Shown here in pieces: positions 26,501 through 38,023 of a stretch of 64,000 nucleotides of DNA. The stretch comes from Owenia fusiformis (taxonomy: Eukaryota; Annelida; Polychaeta; Sabellida; Oweniidae). Below the pieces are notes generated by a model. It was given only the letters and a program-made list of their open reading frames with translations. It searched no databases and had not been told where the DNA came from. The stretch spans positions 10,542,348 to 10,606,347 of the forward strand of contig CAIIXF020000006.1 of assembly GCA_903813345.2 (NCBI GenBank), written 5' to 3'. The translations under genes and the position numbers were made by a program. The first letter of the stretch is position 1; each line of letters begins with the position of its first letter.

Positions 26501-29500
26501 ATTATTTAATTCAAAAGAAGCAAATATATATACTATACCTGTTCCTTTGTGGGACTTTCAACAAGCAACTTTGCATTTGAATTCACCTGCTTGATTCTGT
26601 GCTGAAATTGTGAAATAATTGCCATAGTACACTATACAATAAAACAGTTTTAATATTTTAATTCCTTTTTAGATCACCAGAAGCACTAATGATCTTGAAA
26701 TAAATAAAATACAACTAGTCTATAAGTATATGTTATATTTTGTAAATAGAGACATATTTGAACATATTCTGTACACAGGTGCCTTGATAATGCCAATGTA
26801 GTATAATGTTTCAAAGGATTAAAGGCAGAATCCATAGGGAGTGACAACATTACAAGCAATATGTAATTGATATACCAATGTGTTCCTTACAACCTCATAT
26901 CTAATATCTCCCAAAAGATCCATGAATTGAAATGTTATCAATTGGTGAAGTTATTTAGATTCAAAGTGCAAAAATGGGGGAAAATATTTAAATTCTCCCA
27001 AATAATAAGAATGGTAACCATTCTTATAGACAAATGATTGCATTATTGTAAAAATCTTAATTTCTTCTCACATAAAGTATATACTTGGGGTATTTCTAGA
27101 AAAAAGACATGACAAGTAATAATATGAGCCCAAAATATTCTAAAATTGAAAAAAATTGTTGGTAGTTGTCATCAGTATCTTGTTAGATCTGATTGTGCTT
27201 TATTGTTTCTCATTGCCACCGTATTATAGCTCATTTAAAGGAAAAGTCAAACCTTATTCTATTCATTTATTTCTGCTTATGATTACACACAAAACCTACC
27301 TGTTTTGCATGTTTCAACACCTTAATGATTCTTTCAAAGATCACTAGGAAATAGAGTCCCCCTGCCACACACGTCAGCTTCCATATATACTCTCCCTTAT
27401 CATAATTCTCTGACAGTTGAAGAGCCTAGAATACAATATTTAAGTATACAATTATTTGCTTTCTGTTTAGGCTATCATTATTTTCCTTTCAAACAATGCT
27501 TGATTTGATAATATAAAACATGTGTAAAAATGTGTGTAATAATACAAAACATGTGTAAAAATGTGTGTAATAATACAAAACATGTGTAAGAATATGTGTA
27601 ATAATACAAAAGATATGTTAAAAGAGTATCAATGATAAAACCTAGTTCTTGCATATTATCAATAAATACATTGGTACCAAGCATCTGATGAAATTTAAAA
27701 TGTTCATATGAAATAAAAAAATAATTCTATCAATGGGCTGGGAGCCCTAAATAGGGCTGCCCCATAAAATATTAATTAATGAGGTGACAGAGGTTTCTAT
27801 GTAAAAGAATTAGGTGGCAAATATTTTTAACCACATATTTTAAGCTTCTCTCCAATCTATTTAATAATATAATAACATGTGAAAGGAGTGGTATGGATAT
27901 GGAGAACTGAATTCAACAATGTTTTTCTCTTAAACCAATCATTGAAAACATTCTGTAAAAAAAACGGTATTTTATGTAATGTTGACTGATTGTTTTTTAA
28001 GTGCAATTGTTTTTGCTCCTTTCTACCAATTCTTCGGAATGAAATACAATGTCTTTCTGAACCTTTTTGGAACAAAATAGCATATACAACATGTTTTTAG
28101 AACTCTCGATATTATAGTAATACAAAGGAATTTTTGGTTGATTTTAAAAAAGTATTCGAAAAATTAAAACAAAATCCCCCCAAAATAGATTAAAATGAAG
28201 ATAAACCTTTTATTTCATTAACAAGATACTTTTTTAAAATCAACCAAAATTTCCTTTGTACAATTACAATATTGAGAGACCTAAACATGTTGTGTTTATG
28301 TCGTTTTGTTCCAATGAGGTTCGGAAAGATGTTTCATTTTACTCTGGAAATGTGATACCAAGAACAAAACAAGTGTTTGATGTGTTTTCTTAAACAATAT
28401 AGATGGAAGTATATATATTATTATATTGTTACCATTCAAAAGATGACTATTAAATTGACGATGTGTTAAATTTTTAGATTTTCTTATGACTAGTTTAAAA
28501 GAAACGTGTGTTCAAAAAGTTCTCCATATCGATACTACTCCTCTAAAGGAGTTTGTTTTAGCCAGTTTTTCAACAGATAACCCAAAACAAATATGTACAT
28601 AACATTTATGATTAATTACTTCAAGCATTTCTGCAGTCTCAAAAATGCACACGAGGCAACATTCAAAATGATAAATAGATAATGAAAATAAATATTACCT
28701 CTGGTATGAGAAACAGGAAACCCATACCAGTAAGAACCCCAACTGCTAGGGAGACCATAGTCATGAGCAGAATGGCATAAACATGAGGGTTGGCCACACA
28801 TACAAAGATCAGACATGCCAGTAATCCAGACCCTACAACAACTGTAATACTCAGCATCCCATAACCCCAAACTGTAACGGAGAAGTACACATACATGTAG
28901 ATATACTTTAATAACATAACCATCTTTTTATGAATAAATTGCTGCAACAAAGACTTGATTGATAATCTTGATTTTAAAGTTATCAGGCAATAATTTGGAA
29001 AAAATTAACTTTCTCTTTTCAATTCAATTTACATCATATTCTTTGTTACTGTACTACTTTAAGGTAGGCAAAGTGGGATGACTACCAACATTTGTAAAAG
29101 GTCCAAATTACTCAAACTGCCTCCTAAGCAACTTTGGGTCAAATGATTTATATTATAGTTATTGGTTTTGTTTATTTAATCCATGTTCTGATTAATATGA
29201 TAGGTAGTTTTTGTGTTCTATTTAAAAATACAATCTGCCACATGATCCTAGAATCATTTTTGCTATTTTATCTATTGTCAACTTTTGGCATTATTATCAA
29301 AATAATTCTAATATATCAGAATGTGTTCAATCAAACAAAGAAAGATCAGAGTATCTTTATTGCAGTTACCTTCACTTTGAGTATATGTAGAAAGGGCCTC
29401 TTCTTGTTTATTGTCATCGTTACAATGTTGTAATGTTGCCTGATAAAGCAGACCAGGTGTGAATTGTTGTAATTCTGCAGAGTTAATGGTCCCATTCCAG

Positions 29501-30008
29501 TTGTACAGAGCAAGCAGTTCAGCTGCAGTTAGACACTTGAAATAAAACAATTACATGCTGTAAATCATAATCAGAGATGTTTTTCTGATGTAATACATGT
29601 ACTTCAAAAATTTATCTTAAATGTATAGGTCTACATAACTATGTAATGATTAAAGTGTTTCAAAATAAACATTAAAATGTTGATAAATCGTTTCCGTACC
29701 TCTGGCTTTTTAGATGTATTAAAGAGATCATATGTTCCATTATACAACCGATCATATCCATTAGAGTTTTCTTCAATCTGATAAGCTACATGGCAACTGT
29801 CCTTTTTCTGGGCAACATCTAACAAATGCTGCATTTGGTCAACATGCAACTCTTTATTACTTCCAAACTGTTCCATTAAATTATCCAGAAAATATGATGT
29901 TATCTTTGAAGCCTTATTTTTTTCATCTTCATTTTTGGAAGAATCTATTAATTGGTAAATACAACTGAGAATAAACAGTTCTACTAAACTCATCCTGAAG
30001 AAGTGCAC
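23523..30008 (-). CDS. SLC39A14-like: ZIP family zinc/metal transporter A (SLC39A8/A14-like), 8 exons
   Basis: Exons, 5' to 3': 29700-30008, 29370-29535, 28699-28871, 27300-27425, 26539-26601, 25345-25540, 24297-24484, 23523-23669. Together they give 455 residues and a TAG stop. ZIP proteins import Zn, Fe or Mn into the cytosol. An N-terminal signal peptide (residues 1-23) leads into an ectodomain with CLTAAELLALYN and N-glycosylation motifs. TM1 starts at VWGYG (about 159) and TM2 ends in FLFLIPE (216), as in ZIP14. TM4 holds HNFVDG (H309, N310, D313). TM5 holds CEHVPHKVGD (E338, H339, H342, K343). The end, NLGILAGY..IMIIVALY, matches the ZIP8/14 C-terminus. The TM3-TM4 loop exon is only 21 residues and not His-rich. 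Exon 6 could start at 25540 or 25537. The TM5 motif departs from HEXPHE and EEXPHE. Confidence 0.94.
24550..25325 (-). mobile_element. Degenerate GCCAAATTAA MITE interrupted by a mariner-like insertion
   Basis: The two flanks (about 24550-24619 and 25255-25325) carry CGCCAAATTAA, TAGCGCCAA and a TACAGTA end. They match, in order, the intact MITE at 62984-63441. The copy lies in ZIP A intron 6 and is split by the element at 24622-25252, so the mariner-like element arrived later. Confidence 0.7.
24622..25252. mobile_element. Non-autonomous mariner-like element (631 bp)
   Basis: Terminal inverted repeats of about 40 bases begin CAGGGTGTCAAATAAGTC on the left and end GACTTATTTGACGCCCTG on the right, with TA on both sides (24620-24621 and 25253-25254). 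The TA duplication and the CAGGGTGTC end are typical of Tc1/mariner. No intact transposase frame is present. It sits in intron 6 of ZIP A. Confidence 0.85.
27484..27610. repeat. 31-bp tandem repeat, about 3-4 copies
   Basis: CATGTGTAAAAATGTGTGTA recurs at 27519, 27550 and 27581 with a period of 31, within ZIP A intron 3. The matching open frame on the minus strand is an artefact of the repeat. Confidence 0.85.
27884..28543 (+). mobile_element. Long palindromic MITE, copy 1 (ZIP A intron 3)
   Basis: The ends are inverted: GGTATGGATATGGAGAACT near 27890 faces AGTTCTCCATATCGATACTAC near 28519-28537. A second, inner inverted pair flanks the centre (TTTGGTTGATTTTAAAAAAG against TTTTTTAAAATCAACCAAA), so most of the element can fold back on itself. 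A second copy lies at 32367-33095 in the opposite orientation. No coding sequence was seen. Confidence 0.75.
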
Positions 30009-30239
30009 AGACTGGAGCTGTATCAGTACCTATTTATTCGCTTGCTGTATTTAATTTAAACAAGTTTTATTCAAAGTATTACTTATATACCTTCAACTTT
30101 ATTCTAGTACACAGCTTAAAGAATTGTCTCAACTAAAGCAATTTTTGCTATCATTTACATTGGCAAATAACTTTTTTCAGTGACGTTGCTTCAAACTGTT
30201 TTAGAGAACAATAACAAAAAACTGTGTGCCCTTGGATAA

Positions 30240-30575
30240 ATCACCGAAGCTAAAAGTTTGATATTCAAGGCTTAAAACATGATGGTGACTCATCAAGAAT
30301 AATTCTAATTTTAATGGGATCACGTTTACACATCTTTCAAATTGCCATATGTCTAAATAAAGGTAATAATACATTAATACTTACCGGTAGGTATTTTTAT
30401 TGCGCGACATGCGAATAAAAATTCATCATTTAACAAATCAACAAATCACTGAAGCTTAAAGTTTTATGTTCACAGCTTAAAACACGAGGCTGTCTCACTG
30501 AAATACAATTCTAATTTTAATGGGATCACGTTCACATCACATATCTTTCAAACTGCTACATGTCTAAATAAAGGT
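30240..30575. repeat. Direct duplication of a ~130-bp block upstream of ZIP A
   Basis: The block with CTAATTTTAATGGGATCACG and GTCTAAATAAAGGT occurs at about 30240-30366 and again at about 30445-30575, offset by about 205 bases. It lies 230-570 bases upstream of the ZIP A start codon, so it may be promoter or 5'UTR sequence. Confidence 0.75.
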
Positions 30576-30597
30576 GAATTAGTTCACTTATAAATTT

Positions 30598-31002
30598 AGC
30601 TTGTATCCGCGAATGCAAATAGCAGTTACCAGATTAACCTATTGATTTGCATTAATTAATCCGTCAATTTGAAGTTGCAATATCGAACAACCCATTTGTG
30701 GACTAACAGTGATCGCGTTACTTTTTATGCCATTGTCACATAATCAAACAAACTTGTGTCCATGCGCATGCGCCAGGTAAACTTCCGCCATTTATAATTC
30801 CGAACACCTCAATAGTTGGTGTAAGTTACTGCTTTAATACCAGATTAAATCGTTATTTAGCTCAGCTACTGGGTTTGGGGCAAGAGCTGGCAACTAACGG
30901 GACGCATGGCAGGTACTTTTCATATTTAAATGAGTTTGCCATCAAATTGCAATCAACCCGCTAGCCGGTAGCCGCGATTTGCATTCGCAAATACAAGGCA
31001 TA
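30598..31002. mobile_element. TIR element upstream of ZIP A carrying promoter-like motifs
   Basis: Inverted ends of about 35 bases share CTTGTATnnGCGAATGCAAA (left about 30599-30635, right about 30965-31000, reversed). Octamer motifs ATGCAAAT/ATTTGCAT occur at 30613-30620, 30645-30652 and 30977-30984. An NRF1-like site and a YY1/ETS-like motif lie inside it. Confidence 0.6.
30763..30795. promoter_or_regulatory. NRF1-like plus YY1/ETS-like motif pair
   Basis: TGCGCATGCGC (30763-30773) is a canonical NRF1 palindrome. About 10 bases on, ACTTCCGCCAT combines an ETS core with a YY1-like GCCAT. Such pairs are common in TATA-less animal core promoters. It is about 755 bases upstream of the ZIP A start codon and could mark its promoter, perhaps with an upstream 5'UTR exon. 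There is no transcript evidence. Confidence 0.4.
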
Positions 31003-31059
31003 GCATAGCCCGGTACGCTGGGTACGTACAGGTGTACCAGATGGTTGCTCCAAATACAA

Positions 31060-31775
31060 CCAAAGGAGCAAGTAGATTATCGCAAACAATTTCAGAAGGT
31101 TACATCTTGGATTATGACTATTTTCTGACAATAAAGACAGTTTTATCTTTTAGATCAATTCATTATCTCAAAGAAAATTTTATTTGTACAGTAATAATAA
31201 AGTCAAATAAACTCGGAGATATTTAACTAGCAATCAACCCATCAACACTTTCAAAGATGTTGACCCCATTTCACTAAAAATGCAATCATTTTTTACAATG
31301 TTTAATACATTACTATTCTTTATTTTGATGTATCAAATAGTTCTTGAAAGAAAAATTTAATTGCTTTAAGATAAGTGTTCCCCATGTTCTTTCTCCATTG
31401 AAAAATCTCATGCTATCCATTGGTTTCAGTTCATTTTGGTCATCCAAATTCAGTATCTTTAAAGTCCCTGGAGCAATCAACTTTTCCTTTTAGGAAATCG
31501 AACATGTCTCAAAGCACATTCTAATTATGCATTCAACAATATAATAAAAGGTTGCATTTTTGGTGAAAATTAGGTCAACATTTTTGAAAAGCATATTGAT
31601 TGGTCAAATGCCCCTTCAATATCACTTAGGTCTGATTAACTAAATTATCATTTTATATACTTTTCTTAGAGATAATGAATGAATCTAAAAGATACACCTA
31701 TGTTCATGATCAGAAAATATTCATAATTCAAGTTAGAATCGTTTGAAATTGTTTGCGATAACCTACGTGCTCCTT
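31060..31775. mobile_element. TIR element with ~110-bp inverted ends
   Basis: Left arm (about 31060-31170) and right arm (about 31665-31775, reversed) share TTATCGCAAACAATTTC and a long stretch at roughly 80% identity. Read outward both give RLSQTIS...YFL...SFR.IHYL, which explains the two similar short open frames on opposite strands. A poly-C/G stretch (about 31784-31815) follows the right arm. It lies between ZIP A and ZIP B. Confidence 0.7.
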
Positions 31776-32366
31776 TCAGAATTTTCCTGGGGGGAAACCC
31801 CTCAGACCCCCCTAAATGCTTGTTTTTTGCTTCGCTCAACTCTTGTTCCCGCGGTGGCGTCCTACTTAGAAATATAGCGCTATGCCCATGCAAGCTTAGG
31901 TACTTTTATTGCAAAACACTGGTATGAAACTGTATTTTAAAAGGGTCAGTAATTGTACATATACATAATTTTCATAATAGTAGATAATAGTTGGCATAAA
32001 ATTGTTGGCTAAAATGACATTTTATTTTGTTTGGAAGTCAAAACTACGTACTTAAAATGAATATAAAAACAGCAATAAAGTTATAAATAGCATGAGTTCA
32101 AAAGCCATCAGTCCTTTACAACATTCATACTTTTTTTTAAATGCAAAAATAAAAGCATGATCTATGCTTTACTTTAATTCTTGTCAATTCTCATTATTTT
32201 GATCACGAAACATGTCAAAGGCCACAACATTCAAATAAAATAAAGGTATATGCACTTGTACATTGTTTATATCTAACACATACGCTTACATGTATATCTA
32301 GAATTCCAATGGACCAAAAAGTTGGTTGATTTTAACTTTAAAGTTAAATAATTGATTCAGAGGATT
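31776..32366. other. Intergenic DNA between two MITEs
   Basis: AT-rich DNA with no gene seen, beyond the short C-rich patch at its left edge. Confidence 0.5.
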
Positions 32367-33095
32367 AAAGGATGGGTGTCGATACGGTGAACTTTTTGAA
32401 CACACGTTTCTCTTAAACCAGGCAACAAAAAACTCTGAACATTTTACACCTCGTCAATTTAATGGTCATCTTTTGAATGGTAACACTTTTAAATAAATAT
32501 ATATGCTTTTCTCTATATTGTTTTAGAAAACACATCAGACACTTCTTTTGTTCTTGGTATCATATGTTCGGAATGAAATGAAACATCTATCCGAACCTCA
32601 TTGGAACAAAATGACATAAACACAACGTGTTTAGGTCTCTCAATATTGTAATTGTTCAAAGGAAAGTTTGGTTGATTTAAAAAAATATCTTGTTAATGAA
32701 ATAAAAGATTTATCTTAATTTTTATCTCTTTTGGCATGTTTTTGTTTTAATTTTTTGAATATTTTTTGTTAAATCAACCAAAATATCCTTTGTATAACTA
32801 TACTATTGAGAGGTCTAAGAAAATGTTGTATATGCTCTTGTGTTCCAACAAGCTTCAGAAAGATATTTTATTTCATTCTCAAGAATTGGTAAAACGGAAC
32901 AAAAAACAATTGCACCAAAAAACAAAAAATGTTAACAAAAACAGTTATTTAAAATGCACATATAATTAATTTTCGCATTAAATTGTTGTCAATCAGTCAG
33001 AAAAGGACCATGTTTTTTTACAGAATGTTTTCAATAATTGGTTTAAGAGAAAAACATTGTTGAATTCAGTTCATCATATCGGTACCAATCCTTTT
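32367..33095 (-). mobile_element. Long palindromic MITE, copy 2 (intergenic A-B)
   Basis: This is the same family as 27884-28543, inverted. Its right arm (CAGAATGTTTTCAATAATTG, then GAATTCAG, 33020-33095) matches the left arm of copy 1, and its left arm (GAACTTTTTGAACACACG) matches the right arm of copy 1. It also shares the central TTGGTTGATTT/AAATCAACCAAA inverted pair. The open frame 32766-32969 is repeat read-through. Confidence 0.75.
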
Positions 33096-33118
33096 ATGTC
33101 ATTTGTTTTGAGTTTGGT

Positions 33119-33347
33119 AATTACTGTATACTAGTAAGTGGTAATTTTGCCTAATCATTTAATTTGCCTATTTCCTAATTTTTGCCAGGTTCGGAAAATA
33201 AAATGTTGGAAATATTGTCTATATAATGTTATCCAATGGGAGGTTTCTTGTCATTAGGAAAATTAAAATTAGGAAAATGATAAAATTTGACCATTCGGAA
33301 AATTAACCACTCGGATTAAATACCACTTATACAGTAAACCATCAATT
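33119..33347. mobile_element. Short MITE (about 225 bp)
   Basis: The ends TTACTGTATACTAGTAAGTG and CACTTATACAGTAA are inverted copies sharing TTACTGTATA..AAGTGGTA. The interior is AT-rich with TTTGCCTAAT words. It has no coding capacity. Confidence 0.65.
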
Positions 33348-33954
33348 ACACCAAGACATGTTTCTCTCTTCAATAAAAGAAACTGTATTTAAATGTTCAT
33401 GATTTTACAACAATTTTTTAAACCACATTGAGATGTAATTTTGTATAGATTTCAAATTTCATATATTGGTTTTTGGTTATTTCATGAAAACATACATACT
33501 TCTATTTGCATCTAATCGGTTGTTTTCATTTTCCCATGAGAATAATCATAAATTTTCAATGGTAGTAACAAGCCATTCGAGGAACAAGGATTTACAAGTA
33601 CTTCAACTTTTACACGACTCAATTTGCATTTTAACTAGTGTTGGATCATGACTTTGCAAAAAGGAACATATTTTAAGAAAACCAATAAAATATATTGGAC
33701 AATAAAATGTAATGTCTTCATGAACTAAAACAAGGTATTAACATGCAAAATGTCACAACCTGCCATTTCTTACTGACTCCGAACGCAGAATGCTCGATGC
33801 CGCCAATGGCTATCACAAAAAATGGAGACCATAATAATATGTCAACACTTTTGCTGTTGACATAATTATGTTCTGTTTTATTGATTTCATTTACAGCCCC
33901 TTAGTCTTGAACTCTTAGTAGCACTATTACTGTGAGAAAAAATGTTTTGAATTT

Positions 33955-34228
33955 TTTTAAAAGCACTTGCATAAGCAGTATTCATAATTGAGTTCAAGAC
34001 TTCTTGAAGCTAATCTAACTTGGATAGAGTGCTGCTTTAATCTTAATGGAGTCCTGGACTACTTATACTTAATGTCACTTGCGCTGCTTTATTTATACTG
34101 TAGTTTTGGACTACTCATAGTTAATGTCACTTGCATAGAGTGATGCTTTATTTAAGCTGGAGTCCTGTACTACTCAAAACTAATGTCACTTGCATAGACT
34201 ACTGCTTTATTTATAGTTGAGTCCAGAA
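33955..34228 (-). repeat. About five decayed copies of the ZIP-tail repeat downstream of ZIP B
   Basis: Between 33955 and the ZIP B stop the words CTAATGTCACTTGCAT and GAGTCC(T/A)G recur about every 53-59 bases. Three units carry TTTATTTA, giving AATAAA on the coding strand. These match the 59-bp unit next to ZIP A but are more diverged from each other. Confidence 0.85.
34206..34211 (-). terminator. Candidate ZIP B poly(A) signal
   Basis: AATAAA on the minus strand lies 18-23 bases past the ZIP B stop, the same spacing as in ZIP A. Further copies lie in the next two repeat units. Confidence 0.5.
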
Positions 34229-37200
34229 CTACTCAAAACTAATGTCACTTGCATACAGTGCCACAATAATCATAATGGAATAACCAGCCAAGATTCCTAG
34301 ATTTTGGAGAGCAAATATCTTCAGTTGTCCTTTCACTGTTTTTTCAGCATCCACTTTCTCACTTACTTCAGGCAGCTGCAACAGACAACATATAGCCTAA
34401 GAGCATTATAATGACAAAATGTTACCAGCTCCTGGAGAGTCAAGCAAATGCATAAAAAGTGTAAGAATCTGTTACAGATACCATGAGTCACAAAAATGGT
34501 TGGCTATTACAATATGTAACCACTTCTTAGTGATGACTACATGTGACAAAGTCAATAAACCAGATATTTAAATGTGCTGTACTTTCTAGTTCAAATAAGT
34601 CAGACATTTTTTTGGGCTTTGGAGAATGAGGCCTTGGGATGTGACCCAGTGACACACAGATTACAGGCATTACATGCTAATCTCTGCATATAGGCTTAAG
34701 ATAAATAACTGAAAAACATGAAAAATGACTGAAAATGAATAAAAGATTTGATATAAAAAGTCAAAAGTCTCTACCATGTCAACAAGTCCAATATAGAGGA
34801 AGATCCCTCCAGCAAATGCCAGTATCCATGTTGTTGCGTTGGCCAATTCACCAACCACAACTCCCACTGCAAAACCTAAGTAGTTCATAATACCAGGCAG
34901 CAGGGTGTATAGAACAGCTTGTTTCAAACTCATCCCCGCATTTACCAAGATCGCAAAATCCCCTAAAAATAATAAACCACACTATTTTTGCACTGCAGCT
35001 TTTGGAGAATTTCTAAACACTCTTGATATATGTTTTTTATGTAATCCTACTTGTACTTTGTACAATAATATAATTAAATTAATATTATTGGTATATTTCT
35101 ATATTAGATCATAAATTAGGATGCTGGGGTTTTGTTTCATTCCGATTTGTTGTATCATTATTATTCCCCTTTCTTACCTCTCGTCTATTGCGATGCTGTT
35201 ACAATGTTGCAATCATTCCCATTTAATTAATGATTATAACTAATATCCTTCATAATATTTAATAATTTAATTCAACAAGTAAGACAAGTCAAGAATGCAC
35301 TCACCAACTTTATGAGGAACATGTTCACATATCATACAGACAGAGAGTCCAACACCAGTGAGTACACTCTGAGAGAAACCTGCCCCTATAGCTATGCCAT
35401 CCACGAAGTTATGTAGGATATCCCCAAGTACCAACACCCAGGCAACTGTGTCAATTTCTTTCTTTTGCATGTGCTTCAGATTTTTGGGCTTCTTTAACTT
35501 TTTGTCCTGTTAAATGAGATATATTGTAATATTAATAGGAATTTGGGTATTTGGCTGTTTTACTAAATAAATGAGCCCTTTTTGCACGTTTTACAAAAAT
35601 ATGAATTAAATTTTGCTTGAAGCAGTTTTAGTTGCCAAATGTTTTGTTTCTTGATTCAAAAAATATAATCCCCAAGTATGTAAATTCACCTCAGCAACAT
35701 CATCCAATGTAAACTTCACCTTTGGAACCTCTGTGATAGACGTCATTTTGGTCTCAATGCTGTAATCTGATTGGCTCTCTAATAGCTTGGCAGAGGAGGA
35801 ACCATTCCCATGAGGCATGAAAATGATATCATTATCACTGCTTATACTTGGTACTGACTTATAGTCATGGGGATTGTGGTTCTTCTAAAAAATAAATGTG
35901 ACAACATACTGACAACACATGCATGTATGTATTGACAAATATAAGACATTAACATGACATCCAACCTGATAAATCATTCCACGTGGTTACAAAGGTTTAG
36001 GGTCAGAGAGAGTCCATAATAATAGCATAAATAAAAGGTTTATGATTGCCTCAATAAAATTAACATTTGGAAGGCAATCACTGGTTTTTAATTTCATTAA
36101 AACAATAAACATGACAAAATATGCAATAAAATTTACTGTGTACTCAAGGATGTTATATAAAAAATGTTCTTTTAGTATATTGATTGATGAAAATAGTCCT
36201 AAAACTCCTAAAGTGTCATCAAAAAGTACTAATGCAATATTTGAATATATAGTGCTTAGTCATAATTCTTTGGTAGAGGACAACATGTTTTACCATCTGC
36301 ATATCATAAAGAGTACTAGTATTTTAATGATTGTAAACATTTTCATCAATATTTTAATCATGTTTCAAAAAATATACTTACTTGTTTAGCATGTTTCACA
36401 ATTTTTATGATTCGCTCGAAGATAAAGAGAAAGTATAAACCACCAGCAACAAAAGATAATTTCCAATAGAATTCCTTGGTCTCGATATGATGTGACAACA
36501 TAAGAGCCTGAAAATGAAAAACAAACATTTAAAATGTATTTATTTATTCATGTCCAAAGCCTTCCCATATAAGGTACATGTACTATATATACGTATTGTA
36601 TATCACAGAATAAATCAAAAAACATTAAAAAACAACAAACATATATGTACTGAGTTGATATGAATAATTGTCAAAAGAATTCATAGAGAACGACTTAAGA
36701 TTTAGTACAATGAAATAAGCAATGATATTGAATTGGAAATGAAGTGAGATATCTTTCCATACCTCTGGTATGAGAAATAAGAGGCCCATGCCAGTGAGGA
36801 CTCCAATAGCAAGGGAGACCATTGCCATGAGAAGAATGTCATAGATACGAGGGTTGGCCACACAAATGAATATAAGACACCCAAGAAGTCCTGAGCCAAC
36901 AACCGCAGTAATGCATAGCAAGCCATAGCCCCATACTGAAAAATAAAAGTGTGGATTTTAAAAAAAGAAATATCAGTTCCGCAATATTCACAAGTTCAAA
37001 ATGTATAAAGTAACATAATTAAATGGTATGTTTTAGTTTGCAATACAGTCACATGAATATATTGTGCTTTTTTAAAAGAGGGCATCTGTAACTATAACAA
37101 AATTAACTAATTTCAACCTGACGAGTTTTATTAGCTGCAGATACAAACTGAGCAAAGAATGATATGAAACATGTAACAAATCTTAGTATACCTTCTCCCT

Positions 37201-38023
37201 CGGAGTATTGGTGTGGAGAAGGGGTCTCTTGGTCTACGATGTCATGGTTACAATGTTGTAATGTTGCTTGGTAGAGCAGACCAGGAGCAAACTGTGGAAA
37301 TTCTGTAGAGTTGATTGTTCCATCCCAGTTGTAAAGAGCAAGCAGATCTGCTGCAGTTAGACACTGAAAATGATGAAAGACTGAGGCAGTGTGTTTCAAT
37401 GTTTATGATGGTGAAATATCTTTCTGAATGTATGCATACAGAGACAAGAATTAGTCGATTTAAGTTCAAATACATATACGGTTCTAATAGACATCTTTTA
37501 GAACAAATCAGCCACTTGGGGAATTAAAAAAAAAAATTGTTATTATAATTGGTTTAGTCAAGGACATCTATCTGAGATAGACGTCCTTGGTTTAGTTAAT
37601 CACACATACAATGTACACAGCGCTTTTCTTGTTGGGGGTGTACGCTGAAAAAATCCTGGACTGCATACATTTTGTCCTATGCAAGAATATATATATTTAA
37701 GTTAGGTGATTGATTTAAATGACAACATAATTCATAATTACCTTGTCATGGAGACATGAGAATTTGTTCTGAGTAGGGTCAGTCAAGTTGCATCCTATTT
37801 TCTGAACAGTGTTCCTATTGTGTGAAGAATTTCCTCTCCAACGTAAGGCATTTAACAATCTCTGCAATTGTTCACCGTTCAATTCCCCATCATCTCCAAA
37901 TGTTTGAACTAAATCATCATAAAATCTAGCAGCTACTGAAATATTGGATTCTTCAGCTAAGACATCTGATGATACAAACAGCTGATGAAGGCATGTGTAC
38001 ACTAATAGTTTGACAAGTGTCAT
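34229..38023 (-). CDS. SLC39A14-like: ZIP family zinc/metal transporter B (SLC39A8/A14-like), 8 exons
   Basis: Exons, 5' to 3': 37742-38023, 37192-37363, 36763-36935, 36382-36507, 35690-35884, 35305-35506, 34775-34962, 34229-34375. The joined frame is 494 residues plus TAG. A signal peptide (MTLVKLLVYTCLHQLF) starts the ectodomain, which has NIS, NSS, NLT and NST glycosylation sites and CLTAADLLALYN. VWGYG opens TM1 and LLFLIPE closes TM2. The TM3-TM4 loop exon encodes 65 residues, three times longer than in A, Ser/Asp-rich and not His-rich. TM4 has HNFVDG (H348, N349, D352); TM5 has EHVPHK (E377, H378, H381, K382). Intron phases equal those of A and C. The last exon is nearly identical to A at the nucleotide level, although the other exons are clearly diverged. 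Function is inferred from the family: plasma or endosomal membrane uptake of divalent metal. Confidence 0.94.

Noticed and set aside
29134-29433. 99-residue hydrophobic plus-strand frame
   Set aside because: Its 3' part runs antisense over the end of ZIP A exon 2, and the rest is T-rich intron, which yields hydrophobic residues by composition.
31032-31893. Two similar short proteins on opposite strands (RLSQTIS...IHYL)
   Set aside because: They are the two arms of one terminal inverted repeat; similarity comes from DNA symmetry.
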